This document shows, one piece after another, positions 23,002 to 34,584 of a stretch of 34,589 nt of DNA. Below the pieces are notes generated by a model. The model did not search any database, was not told the origin of the DNA, and saw only the letters and a program-made list of their open reading frames with translations. Position 1 is the first letter of the stretch; each line of letters begins with the position of its first letter. Source of the stretch: Rhizophagus sp. LPA8_4_AMF. Taxonomy: Eukaryota; Glomeromycota; Glomeromycetes; Glomerales; Glomeraceae. The translations under genes were made by a program, and so were the position numbers. The DNA is taken from NCBI GenBank assembly GCA_021464525.1, contig JADRCO010000402.1:1-34589 (forward strand), written 5' to 3'.

Positions 23002-24567
23002 TTTATCACAAATATGTTCTGTAGTATTGTTCATTTACGATGCCCGAGTCTGTCCAAATTGTCATATATTATGTAAGTCTAACCGTGATTTGCATTTTGC
23101 ATGAGTAATTCTTTTTATCTTTTTCAACCTTTTTTTTTTTAACTTTTCCTTAGCCTTTTCCCTTAGAATTAAGTAAGTAGACATCCAAGTAAAGACCAAA
23201 AAAAGTATACTCAAAAAACATAAGATGGGACGTGCGCGCAATATTCATAAACATAATAAATTTCGATTCAATATATGAAAAGGAATATAGGCGAAATGCT
23301 GAAGAGTGAATTATTTTGATTACATAGATCTAATTAGACGGCATAATTTTTTCATTTATTTATACTAAAATTATTTAACTAGGGCGCAGAATTAGGCCCA
23401 TAAGTTCTAGATTGAATTCGGGTTCGGATTGGATTTTAAAAAATCTAATAGTAATTTTATCCTATTCGAAATTAATATTCTGAATTTATTATTAATTCGA
23501 AATTCCGGATTGGGTTTAGAAATCACAATTCTGGATTTAGCTTTTAATTGTTATAATTAACTGATAACATCTTAATATAATAGTTATAACAATAAAGACG
23601 TAATAAATCAAGTAAATCCACATGATTTTTAATTACCGAAATTTCACTTACTAGTAGGTTTTTAGTCTTATAAGCCAAATTTATGTTCTAGTTGCACCTT
23701 TACCATCAGATCAAATATACAAAGAAATAATTCTATGAACCGATCATTTATTCAAGTAAAATTTAAAATTTTCGCCAAACATCTATAAAAAAAAATGATA
23801 AATGTCAAATCAGAATTTCGATTTCAGACTGAAATTAATAGATACGAAAATCTGTCCATGCTTAATATTAATTTTTTAATTTGAGATATCTTCGAATCAA
23901 ATTCGGGTTTTATAATTCAAATATTTTATATAACTTTCATAATATGCAAACCTTTATACCCTAAATAACTCATTCAATTTTACTAAAAAGCGATTGATAT
24001 TCGATTAGAACTAAGGAACAAGATTATATGTCGATGTAATTATTTTTAATTTTCATTCAAATCGGATCTGCTTCCAAAAGAAAGTTGAGCAGTTGTTAAA
24101 AAAAAACAGAAATAAAGAACTCACACTCCTATTTGACCGAAGAAAGATTTTCGTCGAAACTCAAACAATTGTTAAAAATACAAAGAACTCTTCTTTTTTT
24201 CTTTTATTAAAATCTCAATTTTCTTGAATTTTCTATCCCATTGAAATTATATGTCCCATTCAAGAAAAATATTTAGCAGTTAGGTCATTTTAATAAGGTT
24301 TTTTAAAAAAAATCGTAAACTACAATAAAAATAGTAATTATCTTATTTTTTTTATTAATTTAACTTTATAAAATAAAAATATATATATATTAATAACTAA
24401 ATATATGAAATACTGTATATGTATATAATTTCAGTATTTCACTTACAAAAAAAATTTTATATTACATACATACATATATATATATACTGTAAGAAATTAT
24501 ATTATTTACCTATTAGATAAAATGAGAAATTGAAAAATTCTTAATTTTCTTTCGCGTCTTTAATGTT

Positions 24568-24598
<31 letters not shown>

Positions 24599-24729
24599 GT
24601 TTCTTAACGAAATTTGCATTTATATATGCATGCATATTAAAAAATATATATAATTCTTTTTTATGGTTGAATCTTAAATTTAAGTCTCTTACGTATTTCG
24701 CGAAAGAAATAAAATCTTTTAATCGGTAA
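23002..24729. other. Convergent intergenic region
   Basis: This holds the 3' flanks of the gamma-tubulin gene and the methyltransferase. It is AT-rich with no gene. Around 23395-23540 there are repeated ATTCGAAATT/ATTCGGGTTCGGATTGG-type units, a pattern suggesting a degenerate repeat. AT-rich microsatellite runs occur near 24380-24490, and a T homopolymer lies at 24569-24598. Confidence 0.5.
24569..24598. repeat. Poly(T) tract of about 30 bp
   Basis: An uninterrupted T run lies 130-160 bp beyond the methyltransferase stop. Read on the plus strand it could be the tail of a retroposed sequence on the minus strand, but no retroelement body is visible beside it. The length is prone to sequencing error. 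Confidence 0.7.
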
Positions 24730-26089
24730 TCAGGCTTTTTGGGCATAAAATCTGGGGGAAAAAGAAATCAATTATAAGTGGTTAATTTCGTAAAAAAAGT
24801 TGAATTATTTATTTGTTTTTGGCTTACCTTCGAGTTTTATAATACAACCGATTTTGATTAATTTCCATACGAATGTTTTCCAATATGGAATCAAATTTTT
24901 CGTGTGAAATACCCATAAATTGTGATAAAGCGGGTTTACAGGCTTCAGCGCTTTCGATATAATCATTACACATCTAAAAATATATAAACATATTTATATA
25001 ATCCAAAAAAAAAAAAAATTTAAAATTTTTCTCTTATAAAATATACTTTACGTACCATTTCACCAAATCTACCACCCCATTGTCCAATCGGTGTTGAACG
25101 TTCTTCACATTGGATATTTTTAAATAATTTAGTGCTTGTTAATATATTTTCAAGTTGTGAACTAATAAAGCCATTAATTCCAAGAGTAGCGAGAAAATTC
25201 AATACTATATATTTAAAAGAAATTAAATTGTTAGATTAGATTACAAAAATACAAACATATATATTTATGTAACTTACGTGCTCGACTAAATTTATGACAA
25301 TTTGGCGCATCATTTTCTTTTGAAAAAAGAAGCTCGGGTTCCCTATAAAGAGAAAATTCGTTTAATAAAAACAGGGAGAAATTTTTTTTTTTTTTTTAAT
25401 AGATTACATTAATTCGATCCATCCATCTGGTTTAGTTACACGATGCAATTCGTAAATTACATCATTTTTCCACTGGTCTTCTGAAATAGCCGAAGCAAGG
25501 GAACGTTGATAAACGAAATCGAATGTATCATCTTCGAATGGAAGTCCATCTAACATATTTTGAAGAAACGTTGCATTTTCAGGTTTTTTCTGTTCTGGCG
25601 GGAAGATAGGAGAAATATCAACTCCTATGAATATAGCGGATGGATATTCGAATGCCATATCAGTTACCCAAGTTCCGGGTCCACATCTGACCAGTAATGT
25701 TACAGGTATTTAGAAAAGATCATGCATACGATTATATAATTGAAAAAAAAAGAAAATTTTACAATATCTTACCCAACATCAAGAACGCAAGGATGATTTT
25801 CTTTTTGTGATAATTTTTCACGTACAGGAGAAGAAAAGTTTCCTCTCCAAATATGACGAAAAAGATAATGTTGTTTTTCTAAACGACCCATTTCGGTTAA
25901 ATCATTCGGTAGAAAATATTTTGAATTGGAGACATTGTGATATCTTCTACCACCAACAAAACGAAAAGTATCGAGAATGAATTCGTCGAAACCATCATCA
26001 TCTTGATTCTCGTCGGAATTAATTAAAAGAGGATGTTGTACATTTTTTTTATGAACAGATTTCTTACAAATACTATTATTATTATTCAT
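24730..26089 (-). CDS. Class I SAM-dependent methyltransferase
   Basis: Six exons give 325 residues: 26089-25773, 25686-25408, 25342-25278, 25204-25056, 24973-24828, 24751-24730. The last exon encodes only the C-terminal tail RFYAQKA before TGA. The SAM-binding motif I, VLDVGCGPGTWV, spans the first intron (about residues 102-113). Strand 2 ends in the acidic GVD that should contact the ribose. LPFEDDTFDFVYQR is the usual motif of the UbiE/LaeA-like methyltransferase fold, followed by ELHRVTKPDGWIELM. The N-terminal 95 residues are polar and probably disordered, with FILDTFRFVGGRRYHN preceding the fold. No targeting signal or membrane segment is present, so a cytosolic or nuclear place is likely. 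The substrate cannot be told. Such genes form large families in Glomeromycotina (recollection). The gene is divergent from the tether gene at 28668-33922. Confidence 0.85.
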
Positions 26090-28667
26090 CGTGTTTATTC
26101 ATTCACAATTTACGCTAATATTATGTTTTATAAGAAGCGAAGATTGAAAGCATGTAATAAATAAAAAAACTAAAATAAAATTATGAGATTGTATTAGGTT
26201 AATATACAGTATATATATATATATATATATATGAAGTGTTGTGGGTTTTGATGGTTTTAATCAAGTCCAAAGATAGTTTTTTTTTGATAAAACGTCTTAT
26301 TTATAATAGATTTTGTTTTGAATATCACAATTTATCGGAGAAATAGACTGCATATTTATCTAAACTAAAAGTCTTTGAAGTGTCGGTCAAAAATACAATA
26401 AACAAAAAAGATTTATATATATAAATTGATACCGAAATTATAAGAATATAACTCAATGTTGATCCATGCAGATATTGCATCTTTGATATACAAATAATTA
26501 TAAAGTAATTTAAACAAATTTATCGATCTATGCGCGGATGAGAAATAACCAAAGGTCTAGACCTGATCAATTAGAAAATGTCAATATCCGAAATATTAGT
26601 TAAGATTGTTTTAAACAAACAAATACAAAAAATATTACATACATTCTCAAAACATTTGACTTTTTTTTATAACCCTGCATAAACCTTTTACATCAATTTG
26701 TCCATTCCATTCAATTTATTTCGAAAAAAAAACGGGTTAATTTGAACTTTAGGTTAATAAAATTTTCTTATTGCAGAAAAAATGCTTTTTTTATATATAT
26801 TATAAGATTTCACAGAATTATGCAATTCTCAGCCCAATATGTTTCGAAAATTTAATAATGCACGCCATAAATTGTAAAAACAAGAAAATGTGACCAATTT
26901 AATAATTTACTAAAAAATTAAATATTTCGAAATAATAATGAAATACGAAGATAAAAAAATAAAAAAAAATGGTATTTTCTTTCTTTTTTCCTTTCTTTCT
27001 TTGATTTGACATAATTAAAATCATTAACGAATTTTGATTCGCACGGAAACTTTTTTTTTTAAAAAAACACATTCTTGTTGGCAAAAAATTATCAATGCTG
27101 CACAATATTATTGGCGCCAAACCCAAAGAATTTTTGCAAAACATCAACACACACACAAATATATATATATATATATATTATTATGCAAGCAAATAACGAA
27201 TGGTCAACATAGCCAGAAATTTGGTCGCCAATCAAAACAATTCTATATATACATATATATGGGGAGAGTGCATTTTAATTTCCTTTGTTCAACTCACGTG
27301 ATTTCAAAATTTATATGATCCAATCCTGGTTACCTTTTAAAAATTTAAAAATTATTGGTTTTGATAATCGTCACGTGATAATCTAATAACTAATCGGATG
27401 AGTAAAATTTTAATTATTAAAAATCTGCGAGTGTTCATCTATGAAAATCTCCCATGCTGCGTCAGCTCGCATATCGAACATAAGTTAAATTATGACAGTC
27501 AAGATTTTTTAAGATTACATGCAGATTGAGAAAGATTTTGAATTTCTACGATCCGGATTAGTTATTATCTGCAGCGCATAATAAATATACGAAATTAGTA
27601 ATGATCATATATTCTCTTCTTATTCATGTATTCTCTTTTTCACATCTCTGAGATGCTGTGATCAAAGGTCTCGACTCTTAAGTTTTATTAAAGAATTTGT
27701 TTCATTCAATTATGAAACCCATCTAAAAAGAATTAAAATCTGTTCTTTCGATAGAATAAGTATTAGAAGATAATATTAAAAAAATTCTGAATTCCAAAAT
27801 TATAAATAGAATAAATATTTGGGAAATGTTGAAATTCACTCTTTATGGAATTTTTTTAATTTACACATGAAAAAGAATTTGGTTGAAGACTACTGAAAGA
27901 TTCGGATTGACATCATATGAATAATAATAACTAAATAATTGTTGGATTACCGTGATTTACAAATAAATATTAAAAACTATCAAAAAAAAAAAGTGATTGT
28001 AAGATTTACTGTCGTGGAACCATGACACAAACAATGTAAAGCATCATCACAACATAATCCAAATTAATCAATTTCAATAAAAGAATTTCCAGATTGTTGA
28101 TACCCTTTTCATCACTAAAGTATCATTTTTAAATTATGTAAATTCTCACAGCGTGTAATTACTTAATTGGCCTGATGAATAAAAGTAATTATAAAGAATT
28201 TTTTTTTTAACATATGCAAGCATAAAACTAAACCAAATCGAAAATCTTACTCGGTTATTTATCATAAAAACGTTATCACTTTTTTAATTTTGGCTAAATT
28301 GAATAAACGATATACGGTTTAGATTGTACTCCAAAAAAAAAAAAATTTTTCTTTTCTCGTAATACTCAAAATATCTATAACCTGGTTTTGGCTGATTAAT
28401 TGCCCCATTTATCATTACGCCAAAAAAAATAAATAATTCTCACGATTTATTTACAAATTTTATTTTATTTTTTTTTTACATAAAGTTTGATTCTTTTCCA
28501 GTTTATATCTATTTTTCTTTTTGCGGGAAGTTTTGATTTTTTCCCACTCTGTCAAAATAGAAATTATATTGAATGATTAATTAATAAATATAATTTCTTA
28601 AATTGATACAATTTTTATATTATATTTATAATTGTCCCTTTCAAAATTTATCAAAAAAAAAAAAAAA
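26090..28667. other. Divergent intergenic region between methyltransferase and tether gene
   Basis: About 2.6 kb of AT-rich DNA without a supported gene. It contains an (AT)11 tract at 26211-26232, an (AC)n-(AT)n microsatellite at about 27146-27178, and two CACGTG sites annotated separately. Open frames here are short, low-complexity and start in microsatellites, so I do not call them genes. Confidence 0.55.
27295..27377. promoter_or_regulatory. Pair of CACGTG palindromes
   Basis: CACGTG occurs at 27295-27300 (CTCACGTGAT) and 27372-27377 (GTCACGTGAT), 77 bp apart, both in the context TCACGTGAT or near it. CACGTG is the E-box bound by bHLH regulators in fungi (Cbf1/Pho4 type). Two GC-rich hexamers in very AT-rich DNA are unlikely by chance, but they lie 1.2-1.3 kb from either start codon. 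Confidence 0.35.
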
Positions 28668-31600
28668 ATGTCTCAAGAACAGAAAGTACAAACAGGTTCA
28701 AATGAAGAATCAGTTGGCCTATCGGGTTCAGCTCCAGCAAATGATGAAGGAACTAAAAATAAATCCCCTCTAGCTGTCGATTCCGCGGCAGAAATTCCTG
28801 TTTGGGAAAAAATTGGATGGAAAAGGGTATCTGAATTTGGAGAACCTAGAACCGATAAAAAATCTCAATATGAGGAAATTTTAAAAGAATTATATTATAA
28901 CGATTTATGGACATATTCTGGAGTTGTTTTTATTTCTTTATTTACTACTTGGTTTATTGTATTATGTGGTGGAAGTATTGGTTGGGTCTTTGTTTTATGT
29001 GCATTCATTGGTATGTATCTTTTATATATATATATTTTTATTTATATATATAAAATTCGTTTATTAACAATCGATTTTTTTTTCCCAAACAGCTAGATAT
29101 TTGAAAAATTCTGTGAATAGATTTTATAGAAATGCTAAAAGTGATATTAGTAGGGAAATTGCAAGAGAGAAATTAGAAGAGGATGATGAAAAAGTTGAAT
29201 GGTTAAATGAATTTTTACGAAGATTTTGGTTAATTTATGAACCCGTATTATCAGAGTCAATTATTCAAATAGCTGATACTGTTTTATCCGCATCTACTCC
29301 AGGTTTCTTAGATTCTCTAAAATTAACCAATTTTACTTTGGGTACAAAGCCCCCTGTAATTGAATCTATTAGATCTTATCCAAAAGAAAATGATAATGAA
29401 GTGGTACGTAACCCATCATTAGCGTTGTCCTGCACCTATTGACTAATATAATCTTTAGATTTTAACCATTGTTGCTTCTTTCGTGTGTAGGTTATGGATT
29501 GGAGAGTTAGTTTTGAACCAAATGATGTAGCAGAAATGACAAAAGCACAATTAGTAAAAAAGGTTAATCCTAAAGTAATTTTAACTGTAAGAGTAGGAAG
29601 AGGATTTGTAGGGGCGGGAATACCAATTTTATTAGAAAACATGTCATTTACAGGATTATTAAGAGTTAAATTGAAGTTAATTCCAAACTTTCCACATGTC
29701 GAAGCTATTGAATTTGGTTTTCTCGAAGAACCAATTTTTGATTATGCGTTAAAACCTATTGGTGGTGAAACTCTTGGATTTGATATCGGAATTGTAAGTG
29801 TAAATGTTGTGTCAAAGTTTGAATTAAAATTAAATTAATTCGTACATTTCTTTTTTTTCTTCGTTGTTCAAACTCTCATTTAGGTCCCTGGATTATCATC
29901 ATTTATTAAAGATCAGGTTCATGCAGCACTTCGACCAATGATGTACGCTCCAAATTCTTATAAATTATTAACGGAACACTTATTAAATGGATTCCCAATA
30001 GAATCATCAATAGGAGTATTAAAATTAACAGTTAAAAACGCTAAATCTTTAAGAAATGCCGAAACATGGGGTACATCAGATCCATATTGTAAAGTGGTAT
30101 TAATATCATCTGATATCAAAGTAGTTGGAAAAGAATTAACACGTACAAAATATATAAGTAATTCTTTAAATCCAGTCTGGGATGAGACTCATTATTTATT
30201 ATTTAATAACTTAAAAGATAGTTTAAAATTCCAAATTTATGATTCTAACGGTAGTCTTAATTCCGATACTTTACTTGGCGATACCACTATTTCTCTGAAA
30301 GATTTTGATAAAAACCCTAATCAATCTAATAGGTGAGCTTTTTTTAATAAAACACAGTTATTTTTTTATATTTGGCCTGTTCATATTAATATTATTTTCT
30401 TTTTTAGAACAATTCCGATTATGCATAATGGAAAACAAAAAGGAGAAATAAATTTTGATGCAATTTGGTACCCAATCGTTAAAACTAAAAAAGACGAACC
30501 TGTTCCTGAATCAAGTATGATTGTGTACTTTCTTTTGCATTATAAATATTATTAATAGATATGATAATTTTTTTAACTTAAATTATTTTTAGATTTCGGA
30601 ATTTTGAAATTTAATATTCATCAGGCTAAAGATCTTGATCCAAAATTTTCATTGGTTGGAGTATACAATCCATATAGTGAATTAAAATATAATGGAAAAT
30701 GTGTGTTTAGATCAAAAACATTTAGGAGAAGCAACAATCCGACTTGGGAGGTAAAGAATAATGTTAAAATATGCTTATTTTTTTTTTCACTGTAACATTT
30801 TATTCATCCTCTCGTTCTTTATAGGAATTCTTTGAAATATTTATAACAGATAAAAAAAGAGCAAGTTTACAATTGAATATTAGAGATGAGAGAGATTTTG
30901 CTGAAGACCCTGTAGTTGGTAGTTGGAGTATGAGTGTTGAAGATTTTTTAAGACTAAATGGTGAATCAAGAATTGATTGGTTTGATGTTTATGGTGCTCG
31001 TAGTGGTAAAGTTAGATTAAGTTGTCAATGGAAACCTGTTATACTTGATCATACTCCTGAGAATAGTGGTATGTAAATAATATATATGATATAGCACGAA
31101 ACATTTATTTTGTCTATTTTTTTCCTTAAAAAAAAAAATATAAAATTATATAAAAATTAATATATATATTTCTTATATATATATATATTTATAATCAAAT
31201 TTTGTATAAATGTTCGTTTGATTTTTAAGTGTTTATGTACTTTGCGTGCATTTTTTTATTTATTTCTGAAAAAATTTGTTTCTCTCGCAGCCGAACCACC
31301 TGCAGCTGAACCATTCGGTATTGTTAAACTTCACATCAAGAAAGCAACAGATATCAAGAATGTGGCGCAGTTAAGAGGTAATATATAATAATAAAAAAAT
31401 GATGATAATTAAATAACAATAAAAATTACAGGACATTAGTAATTTGTATGTTTAAAAAAACCCCCTTTACAAAATAATCGCTAAACAGGCAAATCGGATC
31501 CATATATAAGAATAATGTTAAACTCCATCTATAGAGGTCGTACGAATGTGCGAAATGATAATTTAAACCCGATATGGGATGAACAATTTTATATTCCTGT

Positions 31601-31767
31601 ACATGCTCTTGAAGAAAAATTATTATTATATTGTTATGATCATGAAAATCATGGTAAAGATAAATATCTAGGATTTGCCGAGTTAGATGTAAAAGATTTA
31701 ATTAAAAAATCTGATGATGGAACAATTCTATCTGCTGAAACAATTAATACGTAAGTTTTAGGGCGGA

Positions 31768-31800
<33 letters not shown>

Positions 31801-33922
31801 TTATTGTTTCGTTTTAAAAAAAAAAAAAAAAAAATTATTCGTTCGATTTAAAGAAAATATATTTAAAATATATTTGGTTTTATTAGTGCTGCGCCATTGA
31901 AAGATACCAAAGGATCATTGTTTTATTCCGCAAGTTTTCATCCTGTATTAATTAAAAAAGGAGAAATCAAGGAGGAAGAAAATAAAGAAAAAAATATCAA
32001 CGTGTTGGAACACCGTAAGTTTAATCTAGATATTATTGTACTTTATTATTTTCGAACGAATATTAAAAATATATTCTATATTTCAAGTATCCGGAATATT
32101 GGTTATAAATATTAATCAAGCAAAATTCAAGAAGAAAAGCACACATGTTGAAGTTTTCGTAGACAATGATCCTTTCCCAGTCTACAATACACAGGTTTCC
32201 GACTTATTCGAACCAAATTGGGAGGAAGGTAAAAAAAAAAAAAATTTTTTTTCGTCATGCGACCGAATTTATCTTAATTGGGATTTAGCGAATATATATT
32301 TATTAATTTTTTTTTTATTACAGTTACAGACGTATTCATTAAAGAATTAAATTCTTCTAAAATAATACTTGATATAAAACAATCCCGTTCAAAATCTATA
32401 GGAAAGGTTGAACTTAATGTACAAAAATCATTAGAAAAATGTTTAAAAAATAATGGAAATATTTGGTTACCAGTTGAAGGAATGGACAATTGTACTATTA
32501 ACATTGGACTAAATTACATTCCTGTTAAATATAATCCTGAACCGCATGAATCACATGAATCACATGAACTACACGAATCACATGAATCACACGAAAATAT
32601 TAACGGTAACTATAACCATATTCTTGTTTATTAAAAAAATTTTAATTTAACGAATGATTTGTGTTTTAGATATGGAACATCCGCACCCGGAAACTTTGAA
32701 TAAAAAAGGACATGCAGCAAGTGCAATCACAGATGGTGTTAATAAAGTTGGATCCCGCCTTGGTTTATTAAAAAAGAAAGATAAAGATGAACATAAAAAA
32801 AGTGAGGAGGAAAAAATAGTTGAAAAAGTTATTCCTGATAAATCTAACGATAATGAATTTGGCCCTAAAAAATCAAAAGAGACAAACCCAATTAATGATA
32901 AACAAGAGGAGGGTAAAGAAGATCCTATACCCCCAAACCCACAAGAAAAACCTTCAGCAGATCATGTTGAAATTAATCAAAAAGAAAAGCAAAATTTGGA
33001 AAATACTAATGGAATTGAACCATATAAAGTTGATTCCAAAAAGGATAAACCTAAACAGGAAGAGGAACACAAGGAATCAGCGACAAGGCATATTGAATTT
33101 AAAGAAGAATCAGAAATCCCATCAAGACGTGAGAGAAAACCAGATGAAGGTTCTAGATCAAGTGAAGAAAATGGTAATAATAATCACTCAAGTAGATTTT
33201 CTACATATGACTCTAATCGATTTTCTACGTATGGTTCAAATCGATTTTCTACTTATAGCATAAATCAATCTGGAGGTAATTATTGAAGCAATAAAGCATG
33301 TATTCATGTTTTGAATCAAATAATTCATTTTTTTTATTTCTCTGTACGTAGAAATTGTTGGTGAACCCGGAACTTTAACAATAACAGTAGTCGGAGCAAA
33401 GGATCTAATTGCTGCTAGTGATGGAGGTAAAACAAGTAATTCATACGTAAAAGTAAAAGTCAATGGTAAAAAAGAAGTTCTTAAAACATCAGTTATAAAA
33501 AAATCCACCTCTCCAGAATGGTATGTATTTTAATTTTTTTTTTTTTTAAAAAAAAATATAAATTAATTCTCTCACTTATTGGTTTATCTCAAAGGAACGA
33601 ACGGGTAACATTAACAATGACAGGTTCTCCGATATCTTTCTTATTTTGTGTTCGAGATCGTAATTTGTTATCAAAAGATGTGGAATTAGGAGAATGTGAA
33701 TTACGTTTATGGGATCATATTAAAGTTGACGAATACATTAAAGATTTGTGGGTACCATTGTCAAAAGGAACAAATTCTCAATTGCATATTAAATTAGATT
33801 TTGTTCCATCTGCACAAAATGATAGTAATGGAATAACGCCTAAAAGAACTTCTGGAGATAATGTTAGAGACGTTAATGGTAATGGTTTAAAATCTAAATT
33901 TAGCATTAGAAGAAAGAAGTAA
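28668..33922 (+). CDS. Tricalbin/extended-synaptotagmin-like tether with SMP and five C2 domains
   Basis: Fifteen exons give 1305 residues: 28668-29010, 29093-29403, 29491-29793, 29884-30332, 30408-30514, 30593-30750, 30825-31068, 31291-31377, 31489-31750, 31887-32014, 32088-32228, 32324-32605, 32670-33275, 33352-33520, 33595-33922. Order: polar N-terminus; membrane hairpin (about 84-118); SMP lipid-transfer domain (about 145-350, WLNEFLRRFWLIYEPVLS); C2 domains at about 361-500, 505-635, 647-790, 798-930 and 1146-1275, the last two separated by a charged linker of about 200 residues. The family anchors in the ER by the hairpin and binds the plasma membrane by C2 domains, tethering the membranes and moving lipids. 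C2-1 (TSDPYCKV, YDSNGSLNSD) and C2-3 (KSDPYIRI, YDHENHGKDK) keep acidic calcium-loop residues; C2-2, C2-4 and C2-5 largely do not. The linker carries HES and RFSTY repeats. The start is the first ATG after an A-run. Confidence 0.88.
31769..31835. repeat. Poly(T)/poly(A) tracts inside an intron of the tether gene
   Basis: The intron 31751-31886 carries a T run followed by two A runs, able to fold into a poly(T)-poly(A) hairpin. The lengths are error-prone, and the splice sites on either side (GTAAGT and TATTAG) are normal. Confidence 0.7.
32545..32595 (+). repeat. In-frame HES (His-Glu-Ser) triplet repeat
   Basis: Seventeen codons encode HESHESHELHESHESHE as 9-bp units CAYGAATCA in exon 12, just after the fourth C2 domain. 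Synonymous changes (CAT/CAC) and one Ser-to-Leu change show that the array is not newly expanded. The histidine and glutamate pattern could bind metal or act as a flexible acidic spacer; neither is shown. Confidence 0.85.
33194..33265 (+). repeat. Three in-frame 24-bp repeats encoding RFSTY-x-x-N
   Basis: Three consecutive units read RFSTYDSN, RFSTYGSN and RFSTYSIN in exon 13, directly before the fifth C2 domain. Each has an Arg and a Ser-Thr-Tyr cluster suited to phosphorylation or membrane contact. The unit number may vary between strains. Confidence 0.85.
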
Positions 33923-33960
33923 TTTCAAATATTTCAATAGACAATTGTAAACATATTATA

Positions 33961-33986
33961 ATTTGTATAATTTGTATAATTTGTAT
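33961..33986 (+). promoter_or_regulatory. Tandem UGUAUAAU motifs in the 3' untranslated region
   Basis: ATTTGTATA repeats almost three times, starting 38 bp after the stop codon, placing UGUAUAAU at 33964-33971 and 33973-33980 and another UGUAU at 33982-33986. UGUAUAAU matches the core recognised by PUF RNA-binding proteins (yeast Puf4/Puf3 type), and UGUA is also the CFIm polyadenylation motif. Binding is inferred only. Confidence 0.35.
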
Positions 33987-34547
33987 TTGTAATTCTATTT
34001 TATTATTTATAAACTTTTCAAATTTAAAGATTTAATACTAAATTTGTAAACATAGTTTAACTAATATAATCAGATATTTTTTCAAATTTTTTTTTTTTTT
34101 TTTTTTTTATAATTTACTTTCATAGGGAATTTTTTCAAATTTTTGTTTATTAATTATTTACTATTTATTAATATATATATTTTTTCTTTTTTTAGAGCAT
34201 GTGACAAAAACATAATTAAATCTGAGGCTACCTACACATCCAGTAGATGCAAGTATTAAAGAAATTGATTTTTTTAATAAGTATTTCAAAACAGTTACAA
34301 TTTAATTTTAATAAATTGATTTTTATAATAATTATTTATTTTAAATTTATTTAATTAATTTCCATTAAGGGTAGTGTATATCATGTAATAATTTAGTATA
34401 AATCAATATAGCAAATTCTATATTTCATAGTAACACATTTTTCTGTATAATATAAACTTATGTAAAAATTATATAGCAGAAAGTTACAATTATAAACTTT
34501 ATTTTATTTCTTTACAAAACTTTATATTATATATAATAAGGATAAGT

Positions 34548-34584
34548 TTATTTGTAACATCCTGTTACGCGTCTTATTTGTAAC
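34548..34584. repeat. Direct repeats flanking a small palindrome
   Basis: TTATTTGTAAC occurs twice, 26 bp apart, and GTAACA (34554-34559) pairs with TGTTAC (34563-34568) across a 3-nt loop. Ordered short repeats like these are common at the ends of DNA transposons, so an element may begin here and continue outside the window. Confidence 0.35.

Noticed and set aside
24513..24746. A 77-codon minus-strand ORF starting MPKKPDYRLKD.
   Set aside because: It begins inside the last methyltransferase exon in another frame and ends in a poly-lysine stretch made by the T homopolymer.
27034..27318. A 94-codon plus-strand ORF in the divergent spacer.
   Set aside because: It crosses an AC/AT microsatellite, giving Tyr-Ile repeats, with no domain.
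28632..28667. An upstream extension of the tether protein beginning with TTG at 28632.
   Set aside because: TTG is not a credible start in a fungal nuclear gene, and the extension is mostly poly-lysine from an A-run; the ATG at 28668 follows that run.
32820..33263. A 147-codon alternative frame in exon 13 of the tether gene.
   Set aside because: It is Lys/Leu/Ile-rich and overlaps the spliced frame, whose acidic linker and RFSTY repeats join properly to the fifth C2 domain.
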